Source: Cloeon dipterum
Taxonomy: Eukaryota > Arthropoda > Insecta > Ephemeroptera > Baetidae
Reading direction: 5' to 3'
DNA: 64,000 nucleotides
Assembly (NCBI RefSeq): GCF_949628265.1
Contig: NC_088788.1
Location: forward strand, 13,578,001 to 13,642,000
Shown here: positions 1-14,032 of the stretch, one piece after another
Position numbering within the stretch: the stretch's first letter is position 1
Layout of the letters: the number at the start of each line of letters is the position of its first letter
The notes under the pieces: model-generated
What the model was told of the DNA's origin: nothing
Database searches by the model: none
What the model saw: only the letters and a program-made list of their open reading frames with translations
Program-made: the position numbers and the translations under genes

Positions 1-3000
1 TGTGGCATCAAATTTGACCAGCAAACAGGTATTAATTTGGTTTGTAATGTTTGTTTTACTAACTCTGTCCAGTATGAAATCTAAACACAAGCAAATTTGG
101 TTTATTTGTTTTCCTTAAATATTCTTTTTGATAGCATATCCATCCATTTTTAAAAAACAAACACAAAGTTTTAAAATTTACATATTTTAAGCTATTATTG
201 TTTCATCAATTTCAATTCAGTCAGTTTACAAAACGTTGTTTAGATTTTTAACCATTGGGTAAAACGTAGCAACATCCAATTCTCATCCGTGTTCAATATA
301 TGAGCTTGTTGACGGGACACTCGTCACAGCAATCATCAAAAAAGTATATCTGAGGGCGCGTGCCCATCAAACGGAACACCAAAATAAACACTGCAGAGGC
401 AGAGTTTTAAACGCAGGAATCCACAGGTCTAGAAATAATCAAAAAGCAAGCTCTCTGTTTTCCCCCGCGCTGCTGGCCTTTTTCTATATTGCACGACCAA
501 CTATTAACACAATTAATTCTGCTCCATTAAGCGAGTGGTCCTCTCTCTACCAGGCGCGCAACTTTATTTGGGGAAATTTCATATATAATGGAAGACTTAG
601 TTAGCGGCCCGGCGTGGCGTGTTATACGGCCGGCTTCGTTTGTAGCAATATCAGATGGAGCTATAAAAACGCAGGCCCGGTAAACAAACCTCACAAGCCG
701 AAGAAGTTTTCACAACAGTATTCATGTAATGAGCTTTTCAGACGTTCGGCACGTGCTTCAACTCCACGTTCAATCATTTTCGATAATTTCATACTGTAGG
801 CATAGGAAAACAAATTAAATTCAGCACAGCAACGCATCCCAATTAAAATGCCTTCATAATTCAATTAATTAACGAATGTTTCCCAATAGAACTTGTCTCA
901 TTTCATTTACCACTCCCCCTCAACGAAGCGAAATGTAAAACGGCGATCGAAGGGGCAAAAGCCGCTCATAGATCTCGAAATTCCCGCCGTCGTTTCCACG
1001 GCACTTATTCACATTTGAGGCACGTTGCTCGAGTGGCCCGGGCAGAAAGAGAAATTTTACCGGCCAGCGTAATTGCGAGCGATTTTTCGTCGCGTCGGCG
1101 GAAACTGACGGACTTTCGCCGGTGCGGCGCGGTGGGTGCGCGCGGGGGAACAAATTGGTGTCTGTCTGTGTGTGCGTTGGTTGCGATCGAGAGAAAGAGA
1201 GAGAATAGAGGAAAGAGAGATTCGGGTCCTGCCTGGGCATTGTGCCTAGGGGCAGCCCTTGCGGCTGTCTAAATTAGATCGTACATGTTAGCTGCACAGC
1301 TGCGAGAAGCAGAAAGAAAAGAAAACGGACAGACGAACCAAACCGACCGACGGCCCCGCGCTCGGTCATCTCCCTCTTTCTTTTCTGATGGGAGAGAGAA
1401 AGAAAGAAAGAACCTCTAACAATAGAAAATGAACGCGTCGCGCAACCCTTTGCGTTCGCCACGCCGCCCAATGAGTCAATCGCGAGAAATTTCTTCTCTG
1501 CATCATGAAATATTACACTCTGCTGCGTTTGGCAAAACAGCTCGTTCCGCTGCCGGGTAAATGAGCTCTTCATCTATGCTAATTGCGTGGAAAGTGAAGT
1601 GTGCGCACACATTGTGCTGAAGATGCATTGCCTTTAAACAGGCCATTTTTAATCATTAAGCAACTTTTTGCGCACTCAAATATCTCGCAAGGGACGCGAT
1701 GAACAAAGTGTTGCAGCATTATTAAAGAAAGTTCTGCTCCTTGTTTATATATTCTCTGGTTATTTTCCGTCGGCACGTGAAATGTGTATTTTACGAAGAC
1801 GTTAAGAATCGTGATGATTTTAACTAGCCAGCTCATACACTTGGCCCGCATAAAAAATTGATGTTTATTGTTCACGATTCAAAACAGTAAAAAAATCTAT
1901 ATCCATGTTAAGTTCAACTCTGCGCTAAAGGGTTCAACTTAAAATAATTATATTTCTTGTGGCAATGTGGCAAATTAAATTGAGTCTGCAGTAACAGCAA
2001 AGATTGGTATGAAAATTGAGCAAGAAAATATTTTTATCATTTGAAAGACTCAAATGGATTTTTTGCCATGTGAGTCTTCAAATGTAGCGAACTTTAGATA
2101 AAAAATTATTTTCTGAGTTTATTCCACATCCTTGCGCGTCTCACCATTTTTTATTTATCCGTAAAATAAAAAATAACATATACTGCAAATACCTTGTATA
2201 TTTTGCAGCAGTAACAGCCACACGGAATTTTTCCTTCTAGACTTCTAGAAGAGAATTTAACTTTTTGAATATGCGTAGGAGAAGTTGTGTTGAAGATGAG
2301 TGGAACTTTCCTCTGCTCTTTTTTGTTGTGCTCTGCATCTAATTGTAAGCAATGACTGCATTCAATCGTTTGAACAACCAGAGATTCAAAATCCTCTACA
2401 GCTAACACCTCGGCGTGATTTTGTATTTTTGGCAGCGGTGACCAGATGCGCCTTGAAATTAGTTCCCGCAGGTAATATTCAAGATGGCGTCGAAATTTGG
2501 GGAACTTCGAGAGCTCTCTTTTACTTTCTGTACGAGTGTCACAAGCTTGTTTTTCTGACCCAATCGGCGTAATTAATCGGTGCAAAGCAAATTGTATCAC
2601 AGCATATTTGAAAACTCATGTCTTTACCACGTTTTTATTTGCCCTTTTTCAAACCCCAGCCGACGCCATACCTGCGCGTCGCGTGAATCTGGACCCCGGT
2701 GATTTTTGGGTAGCCAAATCAGCTTCTGTCTAATAAAGCCACCCATTGATAGAATTCTGATTAAGATTTGGCGCTTTATTTTATATTTCAATTAGTATGA
2801 ATGTTTATTCTCATTAAAAAAACCCGCAATTCTTTTGAGGAAAAGACTTTGTAATGTTACGAAAACAGCGAGAAAGGGTCCGCTTCTGGCAAACACCATC
2901 TTCAAACTTTACGTGAGAGAGATAAGCCTAAATGTGCCCAAAGTTTCCAGTTTAAGGAAACAATTCAAACACTCATTAAAGCAAAGCTCAAATTGGAGGC

Positions 3001-6000
3001 ATTAGGCACAATGAGTTCCGCTCATTTCGTCAACGAGAAATAAGAAAACGCGAGCAAAGGCGGTGTGGTGCTAAATTATTCGTCGGCCTCAAATATTTGC
3101 ACGCTCCAAGACAAATTCTTGAGCTCAAAAGCACACACTAATTATTCTGCCTTAGGTCACCTCCTTAAGTTTGGCGCGGCGCGGCTGCAGTGCAGCAGCG
3201 AAAAAGAGAACTTTGCAGGCTCAATCTTGCCTCCACATCTTTTAATCCGGGAGCAGAAAGAGCAGGAGAAAAGGCAGGCACTTTGTCTCTTTCGGCTTCG
3301 GCCACCGAGATCAATATTTTATTATTCAAGAGAGCTCTCTTCCGGCCGAGAGCGTTTAGCCCGAGAAGCCACCTTAGGCCGCGCGCCGTGACCCACCCTG
3401 CGCCCGCGGATCAAAGACAATCGAGCTCCTCCGTGTCACATAATCTGTGTTTCGGCCTGCAACCAAAGGAAAAAGGCTTTGGCCGAGATTCAAAAGTCTC
3501 CGAAGCACAGACCACCGCACAGAGCCGAGACAAAGTTCATTATCTCGCGGCGACGGCTATTTTTAACTTTTCGGTCTTTTCTCGGCTCAATTCGTGTCAT
3601 TGATCTCCATCTGCTGTGTCAGCTTTCGGTGTTGTTTTCTTTTTTTCTGGTGAGTAACACTAAACTGGAAAGGTGCCTGCAATGCCTGCCTGATCTTTGT
3701 GAAACACGAGCGCACGAGAAATAGCCTTTCAAATGAAAACGTTATGCAACCTGCGCGACGTCTGTGAAGAGATATAAGCCTATGTTCATTCTGTCAGAAC
3801 GTGCATCGCGCCGGTCGAGATAATTGGCAATTAGGAAAATAAGTAGGCACTCATGCAGTAATAAATAAAATAAAAAATTCAAACCCATTTTTTCTTTATT
3901 CATGTCTGAATGCGATGACATGAAATGGAAATTGAAAGGAGGTTAAAAATGGTTTGAAAGGATGGCGCTATAGTCATTGAAATCTAGACGACCGCCTATT
4001 ATTTCTGAGCTTGCAAGCGTCATGATGGGAACATCTAATGAACACAAAACATGTTGTTGAATCGTACTTTAAATCGCGTCTAAAGCAGCCCGTGGAAACT
4101 ACTTAATGTGATTCTTGATCCATTTTTTTTAAATTTTTATTTTTTGTTTTTTGAAACTTTGGTTTTCATTGCTATTTTTATATTTTATAAATACTTCAAT
4201 ATAGTAAATTTTTATACCATTGAAATTTGTAAAAATAAAGAAAGGCTTCAAAATTTTATATTCGTAGGAAAATCGGAAAACTATGTTTAAAATTTAGGTA
4301 GATTAATAATCTCCATTTCTTAGAATTTTATCTCTGATACTCTTGATTGATAATCTTGAAGAAAATGAAGCTCTTTAAAATAATTACAAAGTTGAATTAT
4401 ATTTTTTCTAAAAAAAAAAATCCTTTCTATAAACTACACAGATATTATGAATCGGCATACAAATTAGAATAAAATATCTAAATGGTTGACCCAGACTTTT
4501 GTAAAATGGCAAGAAATATGTAGTCGAAACTGTTCAAATATGTACATTTAAAAATTATGTATGGTCTAGAATACACAACCCTAGTTGATACTGTTGATAA
4601 AATGCACACTTTAAAACATCTTATTACAATCTCACTCAAAGAATATTGGGACCAAAGTAAATAGCTTCAAAAAATTGTGCGCTTGAGTAAACAAACTTGC
4701 GAATAATACTATTTCGTGCGTTAGTGAAAAGGCAAACAGTCGTTCTTGCTGTCAGCGACATTGGCGCGCATTTGCAGATGCAAATTTCGATCCGATGGGA
4801 GCTCCACTTTCAACAGGCAGCAAAAGTATCGAATTCCAGCGCGAGTGTACAACCCAATCGCTTTCACGCCACTCCCTTTCATTATTGTTGTCGGCGAGCT
4901 TCAATTTCATTTAGCGTCCAAAATCGTGCGCGGAGGCTCGAAATGCGCAAGCTTGTCGCAAATCTCGCCTGAAGCCGTCTGTTTCGTCCATTGTTCGCCG
5001 AAATGAAACAGCACACGCCACTCCCAATAAAAATGAAAGTAAAATATTTGTGTCAGTGCGTGTTGTGCAAACATCCGTTCAGCCATCATTTTTAATCGAA
5101 ATTCTAGCACGTACGCACAAGAGCTGTAAGACATTTCGATATTTTCTTCACTCACTGCCAGATGCAAATCATAAGACAAAAAACCTGAAATTTCATGCCA
5201 GAAATATTTCTTGTGCGATTAATTAACCTCGTTCGTGCCTAAGAAAAACTGGAAAGGGTGAAAACTATAAATAAAATGAAACAATATAAAAAATCCGGGC
5301 ATTTGTATCGAATGCATACAGCTCCATTTTGAGCATTTTCTGTAAACATCTCGAGTTTTGCTGTGTCGTTCTTAAGTAAGCAAAAGAAAAACACTTTTCT
5401 TTATTGATTCGCGGGAGCTTTTGCAAAGTGTATATCTTTTGCGCACGCCTCCACCACCGCCGCTCTTGAGAGTTTAATATTATGTTGCTGCGAAATGATT
5501 TATCTCGCGCGGCGTGCACGCACTCCCAGCAATATTATTTCGCGCAGCGTTTTATCTGCAGCCGTGTGTATACTTTTTAATTAAAAAGCTGCAGAGGTTT
5601 CACGGAGATGCGAGCATGCTCCACATTTTGGAAACCTCGCTTCAAAATAAAATCATACGTGCTGCTGGTAATATGAATTTTACATGCTCAGTTGGCTGTT
5701 AGGTTATATCTGGGCAGCTCAACAGGTTATTTTTTTTCCTGAGTGGCATATTACGCATGTGTGAACACATTTTAACCTTTTAATTTTCCCATTTATTCTT
5801 GCTAAAATGCCCCGCAAATTATTAATAGCGATAAAAGCAACCGATTCTGCAAAAAAATATACAACAAAATTGATCTATCGCCGCACTGGGACTCAAAAAC
5901 TTGCCACAGGTGTTTTTGCACCATTTAGGAAACACGGAAAATACATGCAGCTTTTTCACATACACATATCTATTTGACTCTTCTTATGGTTAAATAAAAA

Positions 6001-8341
6001 ATAAAAATTCAGCAAAAACATGCTGGTGAGAAAAAATTGAAATATTTAATAAAATAAATAGAACTTGTGAAAACTCCAAACAATGACCAGCCTCATTATC
6101 AGAAGTGAATATAAAAGTAAATACTTTAATAAATTAACATTCAAACGAACAAATAGTGTCGCAATATTTTCTTGAATAAAAAACCAATGGAGAAAGTGTA
6201 AAAATTATGATTTCATGAAAAATAATAAAATATTTCTACTCTGAAGCCAACTATACAGAGGAAATTAATATCCCCTCTAATACTATAAAATTTCATTGCA
6301 GCGGAAAATCTAAAGTTTCATTCTCTCCGCTTCATTTGCTTAGCTGCAGAAACAAAGGATTGCGCGCGGACAAAAGGCACAGCTCGCGGTTGTTTCTATT
6401 CACCTCATTCCTTGCGTGCACCGCCATATTTCTAACTAAGAGTAGCAGTGCAGCAGATCCGGCCTTTTTCCTTCCTGCAGTAGCAGCCGAGCTAAATTTT
6501 CCAGGGTCCTTTCTCTGACGCGGGCAGGGATTTGGCTTCATAAATTGTTTCTGCTCACCCGAGGGAACGCTACATCATGTTTGCAGATAGCGAAATCGAT
6601 CCCGGCAATTTTTGGCGTTAAACTGCCGCGCGCTCACCTCGCCCGCGGATTAAAATAAAAATAGAGCACACACGCGGCTAGGCGTGCGTGTGTATACTCT
6701 CCGCGAAAGCCCATAAGCTGCTCAAATTAATTTTTATGTGTATATACGCACACGGACTTCATTGCGGAGGGATTAGTTGTGCTCGCGTTACTGTGAAATG
6801 AGAGGGATCAAGCCTCAGGAGGCAGAAAAATAAATTGCTCTGCGAGTTCTCGCACGAGCCCATACCAAAAACCGTAAAGAGCAAATGTTTTGCTTATTTT
6901 CCCGCGCGCCGGAAGGGTTCTCAACGCTAATTCTCGGAGCAAATGTTGCTGAACGTTTTAACCTACAGGTGTTGTCAATCATAATTATTTATTTACCATT
7001 CCATCGCTTTATTTTTAAGGTTTTATTTTTAGAGCATTTCAAAGTAATTTAAGAATTAAATTAAAGATACCAACCTGGAAAAAAACAAAGTCTTTGAGTT
7101 GAGTTAAATGCATGAGAGATTATTTTAATTATAAATTTACACAGCAAATACAAAATTAAAAATTTGCTTGTCTGTCTTGGACACAACTCACTCAAATTCA
7201 TAGGTCTCAGTATTAAAATTTTACATTAAGGCTATTTTTAAATTGCGTTTTATTTTCTTGTACGCTATTTTTACAAAACTGCGTCTTTTTTAAAAATTGT
7301 AAATATTATATTGTTCGCTCTCGAGAAGGCTTTTGATGAAAGCCGTCGGAACCAACGCGTGATATTATATTTTTGCACCGCAGAACCGATATAAACTATT
7401 CGTTTAATTAAACCGTTTACAAGCACCGCTTCCACGCATTCTGTTCGTTCATTACACCCACCCTTTGTCAGCACTCTATAAAATATAGAGCGCAAAATTT
7501 CACGCGTAGAAATTCCATTCTTTTGAGCTATATAGCATAAAACTACTCTTGTGACAAAACTATTTATACGTGAAGCGTGAAGCGATATGAAAAATAAATT
7601 TATTAACACTCGATCCGAAAGTAAAAAAATTTCATGTGTGTAAAAATCATGTGTAAATAAATCCAGAATATTTTAAAGGATTTTCCAAAACAACTTTTGT
7701 AGTAAATAGAGATGTTTTTTGTGCAAATAATTAACCAATGCCCAAACGCCACTTACACGTTGGCAGCATCAAAAAAAAATTAGGGGATTTTTCTTTTCAA
7801 TAGAGATATTCTACAAATTGGGTTACGCTTATTAAAAATAAATATATAAAAAAAGGTAAATTCTTAATTTTTCTTGAGAATGAGGATAGGCGGAAATTTG
7901 CTGCAGCGCTGAATCTTGCGAAGCATGTTAAGTTTTTCAGGTAAGGTACGCACTGCTGATGAGCCTGCGGGGGTTGATATAGCGCTATTTATACGTGGAA
8001 TCAGAGCGTGTTGATTTTATTTTTTCTGTTCAATGCCAATGAAGGCAGAAGCACACGACGATGTCATAATATTTCAGCTGAAATTAAATGCTGTTTCCAT
8101 GGTGTATAGCAAGCTGTGTATTTTACTGCATTTCTTTCCCTATTAAGCAGGAGATGTCTGTAGAAATATGGAAGAATAAACAGCTGTAAACGCCATAAAC
8201 GACGAAGCTGCATTTAATTTCAACTGGCAAATAATCTCACCCCTAAAATTTTCTCTTCCCGACCAACCCTAATTTTTAAGGCAAATAAAGTATATATATT
8301 TATTTAATTTAATCAAAATACGCTGAAAAAGTGGCACTCAC
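1..8341. other. Non-coding DNA, probably intron of the stargazin-like gene
   Basis: No exon of a recognisable protein was found on either strand. Stretches around 0.9-1.6, 3.0-3.7, 4.7-5.2 and 6.3-6.9 kb are richer in G+C and CpG than the AT-rich DNA between them, and carry open frames with no family resemblance. Because the exon at 8342-8663 (minus) ends in a strong splice donor, this stretch should be intron of that gene at least in part. The downstream exons were looked for on the minus strand as further hydrophobic segments and were not seen. Confidence 0.5.
3744..3786. repeat. Short dispersed repeat, copy 1
   Basis: ATGCAACCTGCGCGACGT is followed by a stretch alignable with 60953-60995 (GTGAAGAGATATAAGCCTAT against ATGTTAAGAGATTTGCCTAT). 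The 11-base core ATGCAACCTGC also occurs at 16209 and 48807. Confidence 0.5.
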
Positions 8342-8663
8342 AGAGCATAGTGTTGTCAACGTCGGAAGCGTTGCCGTACGAGGTCCTGCATATCCTCCAG
8401 AGACCCGAGTGGCTGGTGAGGAAGAAGCGTTTGGTCTCGTTGATAAAGACGCCGGCCTCGGTGGGCGCCGTCAGCGTGAACCAGTGGTCCGTGCTGACGG
8501 CCACGATCCAGAGGAAGACGCAGAGGCCAACGGCCGCCGTGCAGCCGAGCAGCACGCGCCGCTCAAACATGACCTGCTCGTAGACGGCCTGCACGCGCCG
8601 CTTCATCCTGGCCGCCCGGCCGTGGCCCTTGGCCGCCGCTGGGACAGCCGCCGCTTCGGCCAT
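8342..8663 (-). CDS. Stargazin-like / CACNG family protein, first coding exon (partial)
   Basis: This first coding exon encodes about 107 residues. The ATG at 8663 is the first in a frame closed upstream by an in-frame TGA. The exon ends in phase 1 at a strong donor (GTGAGT). A basic, Ala-rich cytoplasmic N-terminus is followed by a hydrophobic segment at about residues 41-62 (LLGCTAAVGLCVFLWIVAVS), then TDHW, an N-glycosylation sequon (INET) and the motif SGLWRIC. A first membrane segment followed by W and then a G-L-W-x-x-C motif is the signature of the PMP22/claudin/CACNG fold, and T-(D)-x-W plus SGLW-R-C is closest to stargazin-type proteins. These act as auxiliary subunits of AMPA receptors or calcium channels at the plasma membrane. 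The other membrane segments must be encoded by exons further left, so the assignment within the family rests on one exon. Upstream of the ATG the DNA is very GC-rich and is probably 5' UTR. Confidence 0.7.
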
Positions 8664-8935
8664 ATCGGTCGGGGACACCACGTGGGTGTCGCACGCTCAA
8701 CAACACGGCATCCGCTCGAGCGGCCGTCCGCACCCCGATTGAAGCGCCCCTCCGCCGCCGAGCACCGCGACCCCCGAGCCGCCGCTGCCGCCGCCGGCCG
8801 GAGGGGCGCCGCCGACGAGCGCCACCAGCACCCGTCGAGCCGTGCTTCTTTCATGCCGTGCTTGAGAGCAAAACGGGAATGAGATTTCGAGCCACGACTC
8901 CTGTCCTGCCGCCACACCAGCCACTTTTCCGAACC
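8664..8935 (-). promoter_or_regulatory. GC/CpG-rich 5' UTR and promoter of the stargazin-like gene
   Basis: The bases just upstream of the start codon are strongly G+C-rich, with dense CpG and runs of GCC/GCG, and drop abruptly to AT-rich DNA near 8940. This is the sharpest composition peak in the first 14 kb. It fits a 5' UTR and CpG-type promoter for the exon at 8342-8663. The long frames on both strands here follow from the composition and are not taken as genes. Confidence 0.5.
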
Positions 8936-9114
8936 CGAGACAGCTTCGAAAGTTTAAGCAGATGATTTGTTTATTTATTATTTTAAATTCTATAGCAATT
9001 TAAAAAGTCGGCACTTTTCTGAGCTTTCATTTCATAAATTTGTAATATCTTCAAATAATTCTCTAAAACTGCCAAACTATCTACATCAAAAAAGGAACCG
9101 TGCAAAGTCATTTT

Positions 9115-9540
9115 GGGTTGGGAAATGGTAGGCGGTTTTTTGGCTACAGCTATTCATTACTAACACAGTTATCAAGATAAATGTCTTCTTATAAATATCT
9201 CTCATCCCAAAATCATTACTTGATCAAACTTCATTTAAATGTCTGTTGTCGCGTTTTTATTTATTTGATGAAGGCGTAATGTTCAAACGAGAGGGTTGTG
9301 GTGTTAGAAATTGAGTATCGAAAACATAGAATGGTTAAATTTAAATCACTTTTTCTCTCTCTTGAAACCAACAGGTCTTAAAACCCATTTTAACATTGAA
9401 TTTTAGAAAAAAAAATCACAATGCAGGGAAATATGGAGACAATTCTACTCTTTTCCAAGGTTTTCCAGCAAAACTGACTAAAACTTGTCAAAAAATGTGC
9501 GTCTCTTTTGTGGAGAACCGTGTCTAGAATTCCCAACCCC
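9115..9540. repeat. Candidate non-autonomous inverted-repeat element (MITE-like)
   Basis: The left end reads GGGTTGGGAAAT and the right end, on the opposite strand, GGGTTGGGAATT, giving a terminal inverted repeat of at least ten bases around about 426 bp. The interior is AT-rich with no open frame of note. The same terminal word bounds a second element at 13367-13535. No convincing target-site duplication was found, so this is a candidate only. Confidence 0.4.
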
Positions 9541-12500
9541 AATTATTAATGCATCATGCTACAAATGACATTTTAAAAATTCGCATTAAGCCCACCAAAG
9601 CCAACGATTTACTCGAAAAAGGGGTTTTATATCATATACGAGACAATCTACAAAACAGCAACACACAAACAACACTGAAAAAGCGAGAGTGAACTTTAGC
9701 GAGACATCTCGGTTCCACCAGAATCAACTGAATACGTTAAGGCATGAGAAATCAATTTCAATTAGCAAATTAGAAAGTTGCGTTTGTTTGCATCAGGTCT
9801 TGCAATAACACAAATTAATTTTTTTGGCTCGGTATGTAAGAGCTCAATTTTAGAATGAAGTGATAGCGAAAAAACTTTGCAAATTGAGAAAAACTCCATT
9901 TCCTTTTCTTTTCACTAGGGATCGAATTTTGTGTTCTTAAACTGCGGAGTGAAATTGCTCCCGTTTCCATCTCTAGCCGAGGGCGTGCAGCTTTGCCGCG
10001 GTGTGGAATTTCATTTCAGCTGCTGCTTTCGTGTGTCCGCTCGTCTTATCCAATGTCTGCAGGGCAGGCCTAATTTGGATGCAAAACCAACGCGCACCGC
10101 ACGTCTTCGCTGATCTGCTTTAAATTCATGGAATCTCGCTCACGCTTGTAGTGGTGTTTGGTTGGATTTGGCAGCGAGAAGCCGCAAAGCGGTGTCTTCA
10201 TGCAGATTGGCTTCGGCAACTGACAGAATTGTAAGGTCTATCGAGTTTTTATTTGCCACCGGATTTTGTGTGGATATTGATCGTTTTTTATTCAAAAATA
10301 AAAATTTTAATAATTGGACACTTCACAATGATCAATGATCCACCGCATAATCCGTATTTTAAAAATAAACAATTAATTATGTTCCTAAATATTATTGCAT
10401 CTACCCTCAAGTTGAATCATGGAACGCCTGTCGTCTTTCATATTCCACGGGACTCTTCGTGGCGCTGCTGGGAGAAATGCTAATTAGTCCAATTTAAGCG
10501 AAATTAAATTTCCATCAGAAGGCAGAACTTTTGATTTTTAATTAACGCAAAAGCACTCGACCTAATCACCAAATCAAAAGTTCGCCTTCTCTATTTAAGT
10601 GCAAAGTTTTTGTTGACGCGTTGGAGAGGCGCGACCATTCAGGGGGCGGCGGGGGTGGGCTAGTCGGTCTGGCGAGCGTGCAGGGCACACGCGTATACGC
10701 GTATATGTATTTTGCTTTTGTGCGAGCAGCACGGCCCTGCAGCCGAAACGGATCAATAACGAACACATTCACTCACTCAGTAGCGAAAAGGCAGCATGCT
10801 CTCGCTCCGCTGGCCGAGGCAAGCGTGCTCCTCTGATCCATTGGGCGCCCTTTGTAGTAAAACTACGCGCCTCCCGCTGTGTTCTCCGATGAAAACAAAC
10901 CATTATGTGTTGGACCACTCGCTCGCCGCTGGCAAGTGCCGACTTTGCCACGATATCGCCGGCGTGCAATGCGCAATTACTTTGCGTTTCCTCTGATCTC
11001 CAACTCCTGAGATTTATTGGTTAAGGTCCGTTTCAACACGCAGAGTGGTTGTTCTCTGCATTAGCTTAACTAATTCGAGTCGCACTTGAAAAGCCGCATG
11101 CGAGACCTTTATTAATTTGCTTTGTTTCATGTTCAATTGGATCAAATAGTCACACCATTATCCACAAATAGGGTGAAATGAAGTAAGTGCCATATGTTTT
11201 GGTGCCCAAAAACCACGTGGGCGGGATTTAAAAATTTCTGCGAAAATTTATTGCTCCTGAATTTGTTGCCCACTAAATTAGCTTTCAAATGGCATTGAGT
11301 CTGTCTCATTTATACATCAGGAAGCTGTCAGGATTTTACCTGACGATGGATCGCATTAATAATTGTTGTGCACCGATGTGTTATGACGTGAATTATCGGG
11401 CGCCCACAGGGGAGAGCGGAGGGAGAAACTCAGGTATCAATAAAGGCACCGCAAGCGCCTCCCTCTCGGCGCAAGCACACAACCTGCTCGCACACACAGA
11501 TTCGCTCTCCTGACGGCACGCGAGCAAGAGGGTTATTCTCTCGCTCCCCCGCTGGTCCCTCTGGGTAGCCAAGCTGTACTGTCGCCGCTAGTGCCGCTAC
11601 CAACAATAAACTGGTGTGGTATAGTAACCAGGCATTTTCCCTTTCTGTCCCATTGCTAGAGCCTGGAGTAGCGCGCGTTGAGAAGACGATTTTTTTGTCT
11701 GCTGAGACCCATAGTAAAAGAATCAGGGTTAATTTTCCATACACCCGTTTGTGAGGGTCAAGTCGCGAAAAAAAATGTCTCGGTTCTTTTATCTTTGTTG
11801 CTAAACAGGGAGGTTGTGAAAATTCGCGAGTACACGGAAAGTACCAGTTAAAAGGGGTGTCAGCCCTCACGAGGTATGAGCCCTTTTCTTGCAGCCAAAA
11901 ATCTTGCCCTACGCCGCTGACACAGGCCGAGATAATCGTATATGAAGCCTGTTTTATTCAAGCTGCAATTTTGTGCCCTTATTGTAAAGTATATTTATTC
12001 AATTTTTGAATTTTGAAAAGTTGAATACTTTTGGTTCATTGCCTCCCTAGAGGCAATCAACTTACGAACTTAACCATGAAGATTAATTCAAATTGATTGG
12101 CCCTTCAAACTTTGTGTCACCCCTAACTAAAGTTTATGAAGTGATTTAAAATTAAATTGTTAAAGTTTTTTAGTGAAAATTTTATCAAATTAAACGTTTT
12201 AAATTTTTACTAACAATTGTCTACATTTTGTTTTTATAGGACCAAGACAGAGCGTTGCTCTCTGTCCTTAATAGCAGAGCAGAGGTCACTGCCTGCCTGA
12301 AGCTTTGAAGGAAAATCTATGTTAACCTATCTGTTAAATTTATTTTCATTTTTCATTCCATCATTGGGCCTGATTCCTTTTGTCTCCATATTGGAAAAAA
12401 TATGGTCTGAGGACTTGTTATGGGTAGATAATTATTTCTGGGAGGGACAACATAAAAGTGCATTGGATAATTATTTCACCATTTTCCTTTAATTTTAATT

Positions 12501-13366
12501 ATAGAAATAACTAGGAACTACATAACCACTTTTTATGATCAGTGTAAAGGCTTGAAGATTTGGTTAAAAAAACTCGGCGCGTAAATGTCATGACTTGCCG
12601 TTTGAACGCAGGATTGAAGTTTTTCGATATCGGTCGACGTGTCAGGGGCTGTTTTCTGGTCACACGTTGCAACCCTTGAAACTTCTCCAGCTCGTACGAA
12701 TCCTCGCATCCATCATCTCTATATTTACTCTAAATAGACACACGCTTCTCGTGCGGGCAGCATGTGGTGAATGTTGACGAAGGAAGAAAAAATATAGACT
12801 CTCCGGCCGAAAAAATTCGGGCTTTTCAATAGCTTGAAAGCTATTTCTGTGCGGTCAATAAATCCATGAGAACAGAAGAAAAAGTGCGTTCATGAACTGC
12901 TGAAAATAGCGAGCTGCTAGGAATTGAGGCGGGCAGCCGATTTTTTATTCACAGCTTGCATCTGGAGAAAGTTAATTAGATGGGCGTAAAAAGAGCGTGC
13001 ATTCTCGATTTCACACGTCTTATAACCACGGGGCGCGGAGCGTTTCCATAAATCACGCCGTTGATGACTCTCGGTGGGCCAACACGCCGCGACCTCCAAA
13101 ATAAAACCAGCGGAATTTAAATTTGTGCGCTTCTTTTCGGCGCCCGCTCAAAGTTTTGCTGTCTGCGATTTTATTTGTTTTCTTTTTCCGCCATCGAAAT
13201 TAACCTGCCGTCGCAAGTATGTGTTTGTTTTTGCTTAGTTAGGAACGACTTTACAAAACGCAGCGCTCCGCAAACTCTGTTTTGTCATAACACTTGATGC
13301 GTTTGTTTATTAAACGACCGGGGCTGCTGGTCAATTAAAATCAGGGTTCTAGTGGAACATCATCGC

Positions 13367-13535
13367 AGGGTTGGGAAATTAGGGCGAGCGACTAGTTTTT
13401 CTGTGACCACACTTAAAATCGTTCGGGATGGGTAAAAATCGTTTAACCAATTAAAAAACAGTATAATAATCGAGCCCTACAATTTAAAAAGTCGTTTTTA
13501 TGTCAATAAAAAAATAAGCTGAATATCCCAACCCT
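13367..13535. repeat. Candidate short inverted-repeat element (MITE-like)
   Basis: The left end AGGGTTGGGAAATT is matched by AGGGTTGGGATATT read inward from the right end on the other strand, 13 of 14 bases. The element is about 169 bp, AT-rich inside and without coding capacity. It shares its terminal word with the element at 9115-9540. No clear target-site duplication is visible. Confidence 0.45.
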
Positions 13536-13981
13536 AATCATCCCAGAGATTTCGACACGAATCGAATACAATGCTTGTCAGTTACCAGCACTTAATGAGA
13601 GTTCCAACCCATGTACAGTAGAGATTGCGAAATGACAAGCCGCGCGCAGACTGTGAGAATTTTGCGTAAGAGGAAAAGGTGATTCCATTAAAGGCCTACT
13701 CGGTTACCACGTAGCACACCGCCGCTCAAATAATGCAAAACCCTATACTGCTGTGCCGGCGCAACAGTTGAGACGGGAGCAAAAATAATGCCACTCAAAC
13801 GTGGGTTCCGTGGGGGTTGCATTGCGAAAAGCGACAACACCACAGCTTTCAAAGTGCAAACGGCGATTCGAGAGCGAGCGACAGAGAGGGCAGAGGTGAA
13901 ATTTCGCACTTGATGAACACGCGGGAGAGACACGTACTGGGTCGGCAGCTATAGTTTGATGGAGTTATAGTGACTAAACTG

Positions 13982-13984
<3 letters not shown>

Positions 13985-14031
<47 letters not shown>
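13985..14031. repeat. (GA)n microsatellite, about 23 units
   Basis: An uninterrupted GA dinucleotide run. A short CT run lies about 60 bp downstream (14093-14104). GA repeats bind GAGA-type factors in insects; whether this one does so cannot be read from the sequence. Confidence 0.95.

Positions 14032-14032
<1 letters not shown>

Noticed and set aside
11430..11870. 146-codon open frame on the minus strand
   Set aside because: No domain or splice context; the region has several such overlapping frames.
12246..12270. Short hairpin with a seven-base stem (GACAGAG / CTCTGTC)
   Set aside because: Too short to call a structured RNA; such stems are common by chance.
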